A DNA stretch of 39,101 nucleotides from Croceibacterium_A sp044506565. Lineage in GTDB: Bacteria > Pseudomonadota > Alphaproteobacteria > Sphingomonadales > Sphingomonadaceae. The notes beneath the pieces were generated by a model. It saw nothing but the letters and a program-made list of their open reading frames with translations, had not been told where the DNA came from and made no database searches. The position numbers were made by a program, and so were the translations under genes. The stretch lies in contig JBIQKN010000025.1 in the NCBI GenBank assembly GCA_044506565.1, positions 1 through 39,101 on the forward strand. The letters are read 5' to 3'. Numbering within the stretch: position 1 is the stretch's first letter; the number at the start of each line of letters is the position of its first letter. Shown in pieces: positions 31,505 through 39,101 of this stretch.

Positions 31505-32499
31505 TGGATCTCCAGGACGATCTTGCCGATGTGTTCGCCGGCTTCCATCACGGCGTGCGCGGCCGCGGCCTCGGCGAGCGGGAGAACACGGTCGATCTCC
31601 GGGCGCAAGCGGCCGCACTCGACCAGCGGCCAGACGTTTCGCGCTATCTCGTCGGCGAGCAGGGACTTGAACTCGACCGACCGACCGCGCAGCGTCGAGC
31701 CGGACAGCGTGTGGCGGCGGACCATCAGCCGGGCCATGTCGACCGTCGCCCGCGCACCGCCGAGCACGGCGATCGTCACCAGCCGGCCGTCTTCGGCGAG
31801 GCAGTCGAGGTTGCGTTGGGTATAGTCGCCCGCGACCATATCGAGGCACAGCTCGGCGCCACGGCCGCCGGTAATCGTCCGGACCGCCTCGACGAAATCC
31901 TCTTCGCGGTAGTCGATCGCGTGGTCGGCGCCGAGCGCGCGCGCCGCGTCGCACTTGGCCTGGCTGCCGCAGGTGACGATGACGGTCAGCCCGAACAGCT
32001 TGCCGAGCTTGATCGCCGTGGTGCCGATGCCGCTGGTGCCGCCATGGACCAGCAGCGCCTCGCCTTCCCGCGCCCAGCCGCGCTCGAAGACGTTGTGCCA
32101 GACGGTGAACAGGGTTTCGGGCAGGGCCGCCGCCTCGTTGAGCGGCAGGCTCGCGGGCACGGGCAGGCAGTGGCCGGCCTCGGCGAGGCAGTACTCGGCG
32201 TAACCGCCGCCGGTCACCAGGGCACAGACCGGCTGCCCGAGCAGCATCTCGTCCGCTCCCTCGCCCGCTGCCACGACCCTTCCGGCGATCTCGAGCCCCG
32301 GCACGTCGGGTGCGCCGGGCGGAGGCGGATATCGGCCCATTCGCTGGAGCACATCGGGGCGGTTGACGCCCGCGAAGGCTACCTCGACCAAGACCTGCCC
32401 CGGGCCGGGCTGCGGCACCGGGCGCCGCTCGAGCCGGAGGACGTCCGGCCCGCCGGGCGCGGCGATTCCAATGGCTTGCATCGTCTGCGGAACGGTCAC
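31501..32499 (-). CDS. NAD(P)H quinone oxidoreductase / zinc-type alcohol dehydrogenase-like (MDR family)
   Basis: A 332-residue medium-chain reductase like the QorA/PIG3 group, expected to reduce quinones or enones with NADPH. Landmarks are GVNRPDVLQRMGRYPPPPGA, VPGLEIAGRVVAAG, the nucleotide-binding LVHGGTSGIGTTAIKLGKLFG, and GSTLRGRSVEFKSLLA. The usual catalytic zinc ligands of alcohol dehydrogenases are absent, as expected for this group. I use GTG 32499 (MTVPQTMQAIGI), which has AGGGG just upstream; ATG 32481 has none. It is translationally coupled to the DUF8021-like gene, which suggests a joint small pathway. Confidence 0.9.
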   Translation of the reverse strand: MTVPQTMQAIGIAAPGGPDVLRLERRPVPQPGPGQVLVEVAFAGVNRPDVLQRMGRYPPPPGAPDVPGLEIAGRVVAAGEGADEMLLGQPVCALVTGGGYAEYCLAEAGHCLPVPASLPLNEAAALPETLFTVWHNVFERGWAREGEALLVHGGTSGIGTTAIKLGKLFGLTVIVTCGSQAKCDAARALGADHAIDYREEDFVEAVRTITGGRGAELCLDMVAGDYTQRNLDCLAEDGRLVTIAVLGGARATVDMARLMVRRHTLSGSTLRGRSVEFKSLLADEIARNVWPLVECGRLRPEIDRVLPLAEAAAAHAVMEAGEHIGKIVLEIQ

Positions 32500-32553
32500 G
32501 ACCCCTGTACCCCTAATGCCACGGTGCCCCTCGCTAATGCCCAGCCCTAAGGC

Positions 32554-32591
32554 CCGCCCCCATTGACAGCAAGCGGGGGCGGAATCATCCT
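32554..32591 (+). promoter_or_regulatory. promoter and inverted repeat before the DUF1192 gene
   Basis: A perfect TTGACA (32563-32568) is followed by a 17-base spacer and CATCCT (32586-32591), ending 8 bases before the ATG at 32600. The TTGACA lies in the 13-base loop of an inverted repeat, CCGCCCCC (32554-32561) with GGGGGCGG (32575-32582). With no ribosome-binding site before the ATG, a leaderless mRNA is likely. Whether the repeat binds a regulator is unknown. Confidence 0.45.
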
Positions 32592-32599
32592 GCCAGGCG

Positions 32600-32803
32600 A
32601 TGGACGACGATCTCCCCCGTGCGCGCGGAGATGCCGCGAGCCGGCTGGCCGGCGAACCGCTCGACACCTATTCGCAGGACGAGCTGCTCGAACGCATCGC
32701 CCTGCTCGAGGCCGAGATCGAACGGGTGAGGGCGCACCACGCCAAGGCCGCCAGCCACCGCTCGCTGGCGGATTCGCTGTTCAAGCCGCGAGAGCCGAGC
32801 TGA
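32600..32803 (+). CDS. DUF1192 small protein
   Basis: A 67-residue protein of the DUF1192 family, common in Alphaproteobacteria and of unknown function. The hallmark is the central segment LDTYSQDELLERIALLEAEIERVRAHHAKAAS, a helical coiled coil, ending near SLADSLFKPRE. Normal family size. It is read divergently from the quinone oxidoreductase, and clpA follows after 158 bp. There is no ribosome-binding site before the ATG, so it may be translated from a leaderless message. Confidence 0.88.
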   Translation: MDDDLPRARGDAASRLAGEPLDTYSQDELLERIALLEAEIERVRAHHAKAASHRSLADSLFKPREPS

Positions 32804-32879
32804 TGGGGCCGCCGCCGGTCCTGCTGCACTCGCATTCGCGCCGGCCGCGCCCCATATCCTGCTTAACGAGAGAGGGCAG

Positions 32880-32895
32880 GCACCGTTCTCGGTGC
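32880..32895 (+). terminator. short hairpin between DUF1192 and clpA
   Basis: GCACCG and CGGTGC form a 6-bp stem with a TTCT loop, 77 bases beyond the DUF1192 stop. It may be a weak terminator separating the small gene from clpA. It is followed by ATTCATGG, not a T-run. A TATATT that could be the clpA -10 box lies at 32935-32940. Confidence 0.35.
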
Positions 32896-32961
32896 ATTCA
32901 TGGAGCCCTTCGTACATTGGCAACTGTCGGATCGTATATTCGCCCCTTGGATTGATTGAAC

Positions 32962-35304
<2,343 letters not shown>

Positions 35305-35309
35305 GGGGC

Positions 35310-35371
35310 AGGAGCCCTCGTCCGCCGACCTGGCCTGCAGCGGGCCTGGTCCGAACGCGATGAGGGCTCCT
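35310..35371 (+). terminator. long-stem terminator after clpA
   Basis: AGGAGCCCTC (35310-35319) pairs perfectly with GAGGGCTCCT (35362-35371). The stem extends by three more pairs, including one GT, to enclose a GC-rich loop of about 36 bases. It starts 5 bases after the clpA stop and is followed by TCCTTGCGG. It is well placed to end the clpA transcript. Confidence 0.6.
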
Positions 35372-35412
35372 TCCTTGCGGAACCCGAGGCGGGCCGCCAC
35401 ACTTCTTCCCTC

Positions 35413-36417
35413 ATGGCCGCGCCCTTCAGCTGGATCCGCCCGGAGCCGCACGGCATCCACGTCGTCCCGGCCGACTGCTGGATCGATCCCTCGCAGCCCG
35501 TCGCCAATGCGCTCGTCACCCACGGCCACGCCGACCACGCGCGCGGCGGACACGGGCGGACGATGGCAACCGCCGAGACGCTGGCGATCATGGAGCTGCG
35601 CTACCAGACCCGCGAGGGTGCGCTGCCGGTGGCCTACGGCGAGACGATCGGGCTTCCCGGCGGAGTCGATGCGACCTTCGTACCCGCCGGCCACGTGCTC
35701 GGCTCGGCGCAAATCGTGCTCGAGCACGCCGGCGAGCGCGTGGTGGTGACCGGCGACTACAAGCGCCGGCCCGACCCGACCTGCCCGCCGTTCGAATGCG
35801 TGCCGTGCGACGTGTTCGTGACCGAGGCGACTTTCGGCCTGCCGGTGTTCTGCCACCCGCCGATCGAGCGCGAGATCGGCAAGCTGCTCAAGGCGCGCGC
35901 CGACCATCCCGATCGCTGCGTGCTCGTCGGTGCCTACGCGCTCGGCAAGGCCCAGCGGCTGATCGCCGAGTTGCGCCGCGCCGGGCACCACGAGCCGATC
36001 TGGCTCCACGGGGCGATGGAGCGGATGTGCCGGCTCTACGAAGACTTCGGCGTCGCGCTCGGCGACTTGCGGCTGGTCGGCGACGCCACGAAGGACCAGC
36101 TTCGTGGCGCAATCGTGATCTGTCCGCCCTCGGCGCTCAACGACCGCTGGAGCCGGCGGCTGCCTGACCCGATCACGGCCATGGCGAGTGGCTGGATGCG
36201 GGTCCGCCAGCGCGCGCGCCAGCGGATGGTCGAACTGCCGCTGGTGATCTCCGACCACGCCGACTGGGGCGAACTGACCGCGACGATCGAGGAAGTGAAC
36301 CCGGCGGAAAGCTGGATCACGCACGGCCGCGAGGAGGCGCTGCTGCGCTGGTGCCAGCTGCACCAGCGCCGTGCCCGGGCGCTGGCGCTGGTCGGCTACG
36401 AGGACGAGGATGACTGA
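35413..36417 (+). CDS. ligase-associated DNA damage response exonuclease (metallo-beta-lactamase fold)
   Basis: A 334-residue nuclease of the beta-CASP/metallo-beta-lactamase group that accompanies bacterial ATP-dependent DNA ligases in repair operons. The metal motif HGHADH is at residues 37-42. Later ligands are in FVPAGHVLGSAQI, VVTGDYKRRPDPTC, and the C-terminal ISDHADWGEL and WITHGREEALLRW. It is expected to trim DNA ends before ligation; activity is inferred from the family. ATG 35413 has no ribosome-binding site, but TTGCGG-N17-CACACT ends 9 bases upstream, so a leaderless message is possible. The ligase follows after 117 bp that contain an inverted repeat. Confidence 0.92.
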   Translation: MAAPFSWIRPEPHGIHVVPADCWIDPSQPVANALVTHGHADHARGGHGRTMATAETLAIMELRYQTREGALPVAYGETIGLPGGVDATFVPAGHVLGSAQIVLEHAGERVVVTGDYKRRPDPTCPPFECVPCDVFVTEATFGLPVFCHPPIEREIGKLLKARADHPDRCVLVGAYALGKAQRLIAELRRAGHHEPIWLHGAMERMCRLYEDFGVALGDLRLVGDATKDQLRGAIVICPPSALNDRWSRRLPDPITAMASGWMRVRQRARQRMVELPLVISDHADWGELTATIEEVNPAESWITHGREEALLRWCQLHQRRARALALVGYEDEDD

Positions 36418-36433
36418 GATCCTTCGCCGGCTC

Positions 36434-36509
36434 CTTCGACAGGCTCAGGACGAACGAGGTCAGAGAGCGGCCGCGGATCCCCGGACCGCTGGCGCCAAGC
36501 CTGTCGAAG
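36434..36509. repeat. REP-like inverted repeat between exonuclease and ligase
   Basis: CTTCGACAGGCT (36434-36445) and AGCCTGTCGAAG (36498-36509) are perfect 12-bp inverted arms with 52 bases between them. The left arm continues as CAGGACGAAC. I recall this CTTCGACA(A/G)GCTCAGGACGAAC word as a widespread intergenic repeat in sphingomonad and some other proteobacterial genomes. That recollection is not checked here, and no second copy was seen in this window. Confidence 0.65.
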
Positions 36510-36534
36510 CACGCGCACCCGTCGGCGGCGCTCG

Positions 36535-38130
36535 ATGATCGAGTTCGCCGCCCTCGTCGATGCGCTGGTCTACACGCGCAGCCGCAACGAAAAGCTGCGG
36601 CTGATCGCCGACTACCTGCAGGCGACACCCGACCCCGACCGCGGCTGGGCGCTGGCCGCGCTGACCGAGGGGCTGAGCTTCCCGGCGGTCAAGGGCGGTA
36701 CGATCCGCACGCTGATGGCCGAGCGGGTCGATCCGGTCTTGTGGACGCTGAGCCGCGACTTCGTCGGCGACACGGCAGAGACGGCAAGCCTGCTCTGGCC
36801 GCAACCTGAAGCTGACGCCATGCCGTCACCCTCGGTGAGCGAAGCCGTTGATCTTCTGAGCAAAATGACCCGCACGACGGTCATGTCGGAACTGCCCCGG
36901 CTGCTCGACCGGCTCGATGCGGACGGACGCTACGCGCTGATCAAACTCGCCACCGGGGCGATGCGCGTCGGTGTCTCGGCGCGGCTTGCCAAGACTGCGT
37001 TCGCGCAGGCCTTCGCGGTCGACGTCGAGCAGGTCGAAGAATATTGGCACGCGCTCGAGCCGCCTTACCGCGACCTGTTCGCCTGGGCGGCCGAGGGTGC
37101 CGATCCGCCCGACACGGCCGAGCGACCGCTGTTCCGCCCGTTCATGCTCGCGCATGCGCTCGAGGACGAGGTGCTCGATCTCGCCGACTACGTCGCCGAA
37201 TGGAAATGGGACGGCGTCCGCATGCAGGCCGTCCACGCGGGCGGCGAGACGCGGCTCTACTCGCGCACGGGCGACGACGTGACCGGTGCCTTTCCCGAAG
37301 TCGCCGAGGCGCTGGCGGTCCCGGCGGTGCTCGACGGCGAGTTGCTCGTGCGCGGGAGCCACCAGGGCGGCGAGGCCGGCGGCGCGGCGAGCTTCAACGC
37401 GCTGCAGCAGCGGCTCGGGCGCAAGACCGTCCCCAAGGCGATGCTCGCCGAGTACCCGGCGTTCGTGCGGCTCTACGACGTGCTGATCCTCGACGGCGAG
37501 GACCTGCGCGAACTGCCGTGGGAGGCACGCCGCGCCCGTCTCGAGGCGCTGATGCCGCGGCTGCCGCCGGAAAGGTTCGACCTGTCGCCGGTGGTCGAGG
37601 CCGACCACTTCGAGCACCTGGCCGAGATTCGCGGCAGCGCGCGCGACGCGGCGATCGAGGGGCTGATGCTCAAGCGCCGCGATTCACCTTACGTCGCCGG
37701 ACGCAAGGCCGGGCTGTGGTACAAGTGGAAGCGCGATCCGCTGCTGGTCGATTGCGTGCTGATGTATGCCCAGCGCGGCAGCGGCAAACGCTCGAGCTTC
37801 TATTCCGACTACACTTTCGGCTGCTGGGACGGCGATCCCGACACGGGGGCAGAGCTGCTGCCGGTCGGCAAAGCCTATTTCGGCTTCACCGACGAGGAGC
37901 TCAGGCAGCTCGACCGCTATGTGCGCAACCACACCGTCAACCGCTTCGGCCCGGTGCGCGAGACCGACCGCAGCCTGGTGTTCGAAGTCGCCTTCGACAG
38001 CGTGCACACGAGCAAGCGGCACAAGTCGGGCCTTGCCATGCGCTTTCCGCGGATCAGCCGGATCCGCTGGGACAAGCCCGCGCACGAGGCCGACCGGATC
38101 GAGACGCTGAGGAACCTGATCCGCGACTAG
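36535..38130 (+). CDS. ATP-dependent DNA ligase (cisplatin-response/LigC-like operon type)
   Basis: A 531-residue ligase that seals DNA nicks with ATP, separate from the essential NAD-dependent LigA. An N-terminal helical domain spans residues 1-200. The adenylated lysine is Lys224 in EWKWDGVRMQ. Further nucleotidyltransferase motifs are FPEVAEAL with VLDGELL, YDVLILDGEDLRELPW, IEGLMLKRRDSPY and GLWYKWKRDPLLVDCVL. The OB domain ends with SGLAMRFPRISRIRWDKPAHEAD. Full length for the family. ATG 36535 lacks a clear ribosome-binding site. In most genomes this pair is followed by an Lhr-type helicase and a PdeM phosphoesterase; here a convergent SulP gene comes next. Confidence 0.94.
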   Translation: MIEFAALVDALVYTRSRNEKLRLIADYLQATPDPDRGWALAALTEGLSFPAVKGGTIRTLMAERVDPVLWTLSRDFVGDTAETASLLWPQPEADAMPSPSVSEAVDLLSKMTRTTVMSELPRLLDRLDADGRYALIKLATGAMRVGVSARLAKTAFAQAFAVDVEQVEEYWHALEPPYRDLFAWAAEGADPPDTAERPLFRPFMLAHALEDEVLDLADYVAEWKWDGVRMQAVHAGGETRLYSRTGDDVTGAFPEVAEALAVPAVLDGELLVRGSHQGGEAGGAASFNALQQRLGRKTVPKAMLAEYPAFVRLYDVLILDGEDLRELPWEARRARLEALMPRLPPERFDLSPVVEADHFEHLAEIRGSARDAAIEGLMLKRRDSPYVAGRKAGLWYKWKRDPLLVDCVLMYAQRGSGKRSSFYSDYTFGCWDGDPDTGAELLPVGKAYFGFTDEELRQLDRYVRNHTVNRFGPVRETDRSLVFEVAFDSVHTSKRHKSGLAMRFPRISRIRWDKPAHEADRIETLRNLIRD

Positions 38131-39101
38131 CCGGGCGTGCGCGCGACTTCCGCTCCTGCTCGCTCGAGCGCCGCGAGGTAATCGGGCGCATGCTCGACCC
38201 GCACCGAGTCGCGGCCGAGCCCGGTGCGAGCGAGCACCTCCATCGCCTGCGGCTGCACCCCCGAGAAGATCACCTTGATCCCGTAATGCTTGGCCTGATC
38301 GACGAACTGGTCGAGCGCGGCCGCGCCGCTCGCATCGAGGAACGGCATCCGGCGCATGCGCAGGATCACCACCTTGGGCCGCTGGCCGAGGTTGCGCAGA
38401 GTATCGAGCAGGTCGCCGGCGACACCGAAGAAGAATGGCCCGGCGATGCGGAACACCTCGACGCCCGGCGGCAGCCCCTCGCGCTGGCGCATACCGTCGT
38501 CGTCGAGGTCGGGACTCGCCTCGATTTCCGAGCGCCCCTCGACCTGCACAGCCTCGCTCATCCGCATCATGAACAGCAGCGAGGCGAGGGTCACGCCGAC
38601 CGCGATCGCCACGGTCAGGTCGACCATCACGGTCAGTGCAAACGTCAGCAGCAGCACCGTGCGGTCGCCGCCGGGCATGCGCAGCAGCTGCACGAAGCGG
38701 CGATACTCGCTCATGCCGATCGCGACCGTGAAAAGGATCGCGGCCAACGCCGCCATCGGCACGTAGGCCATAAGGTCGGTCGCGAAGAGCACGAACAGCA
38801 GCAGGAACGCAGCATGGAACATGCCCGAGACCGGCGTGCGCGCGCCGGCCTTGATGTTGGTCGCGGTGCGGGCGATAGCGCCGGTCGCCGGCAGGCCCCC
38901 GAATAGGCCCGACGCGAGGTTGGCGACACCCTGCCCGACCAGTTCCTGGTTCGGGCGGTGCCGCGTGCCGGCCATGCCATCGGCCACCACCGCCGACAGC
39001 AGCGCCTCGATCCCGGCGAGGAAGGCGATCGTGAACGCCGACGGCATGACCGCCTGGACCTTGGCCAGCGTGATCGCGGGCAGCTCGGGCCACGGCAGGC
39101 C
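38127..39101 (-). CDS. SulP-family inorganic anion transporter, 5' end beyond window
   Basis: Partial; 324 C-terminal residues are visible, and the coding frame continues through the right edge. SLC26/SulP proteins move sulfate, bicarbonate or other anions across the inner membrane. The visible part begins GLPWPELPAITLAKVQAV and has the conserved AFLAGIEALLSAVVADGMAG and RPNQELVGQGVANLASGLFGGLPATGAIARTATN (family helices 8-10). Further helices follow, and a C-terminal STAS domain (about the last 110 residues, with VVILRMRRMPFLDASGAAALD). It is read from beyond the edge and converges on the ligase, sharing CTAG as both stops. The anion is unknown. Confidence 0.93.
   Translation of the reverse strand, partial: GLPWPELPAITLAKVQAVMPSAFTIAFLAGIEALLSAVVADGMAGTRHRPNQELVGQGVANLASGLFGGLPATGAIARTATNIKAGARTPVSGMFHAAFLLLFVLFATDLMAYVPMAALAAILFTVAIGMSEYRRFVQLLRMPGGDRTVLLLTFALTVMVDLTVAIAVGVTLASLLFMMRMSEAVQVEGRSEIEASPDLDDDGMRQREGLPPGVEVFRIAGPFFFGVAGDLLDTLRNLGQRPKVVILRMRRMPFLDASGAAALDQFVDQAKHYGIKVIFSGVQPQAMEVLARTGLGRDSVRVEHAPDYLAALERAGAEVARTPG

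Noticed and set aside
36410..36538. A possible 42-residue ORF from ATG 36410 between exonuclease and ligase
   Set aside because: It consists mostly of the inverted repeat and has no recognisable protein features. It is more likely an accident of the repeat's sequence.

Overview
The window is 39.1 kb of uniformly GC-rich DNA, densely packed with genes. It comes from an alphaproteobacterium, most likely a sphingomonad (Sphingomonadaceae or Erythrobacteraceae). Lineage markers seen in the sequence are a SciP-type CtrA inhibitor (DUF1153), a TrcR-type DUF1013 regulator, a DUF1192 protein, a demethoxyubiquinone hydroxylase, a bactofilin beside an M23 peptidase, and a GGAAC-N16-CGTT general-stress promoter. 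I see no rRNA, tRNA, CRISPR array, insertion sequence, prophage or integration site. The content reads as ordinary chromosome.

Layout. 1-7.6 kb: an exported TonB-C-like protein converges on a minus-strand drug-efflux operon (membrane fusion protein, RND pump, DUF445 protein, GNAT acetyltransferase). 7.7-8.8 kb: a stress-type GlsB membrane protein, then sciP with a coupled unknown gene. 8.85-11.5 kb: mnmA, a Cys-rich small membrane protein and a divergent lipoprotein serine hydrolase. 11.5-13.7 kb: a PhzF-family protein and a cation diffusion facilitator, both broken by a 100-N assembly gap (12231-12330), then pdxH. 13.75-17.05 kb, plus strand: DnaJ-like chaperone, YihY/BrkB membrane protein, fabI and a GFA-family protein. 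17.05-19.6 kb: wecB-wecC for UDP-ManNAcA synthesis.

19.6-28.0 kb is a long minus-strand run of core genes, transcribed proA, aldo/keto reductase, nadD, rsfS, rlmH, envC, ctpA, dsbB, coq7, and then an exported unknown. It joins NAD and proline synthesis, ribosome maturation, cell-wall hydrolysis and periplasmic processing. 28.2-29.7 kb: an M23 peptidase overlaps a bactofilin. 29.8-32.5 kb, minus strand: trcR, and a quinone oxidoreductase coupled to a DUF8021-like protein. 32.6-38.1 kb, plus strand: DUF1192, clpA, then a DNA-end-processing exonuclease and an ATP-dependent DNA ligase. 38.1 kb to the right edge: a SulP anion transporter, cut by the window end.

No obviously new defence or mobile system is present. 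The points worth a second look are: an EcfG promoter in front of glsB; an extra pair of membrane helices in the RND pump; a 71-bp out-of-phase overlap between the M23 peptidase and the bactofilin; a repair exonuclease/ligase pair without its usual helicase and phosphoesterase, split by an inverted repeat; a hairpin covering the ribosome-binding site of the aldo/keto reductase; and three convergent gene pairs that share a single CTAG as both stop codons. Many neighbouring genes are coupled by 4-bp ATGA or GTGA overlaps.
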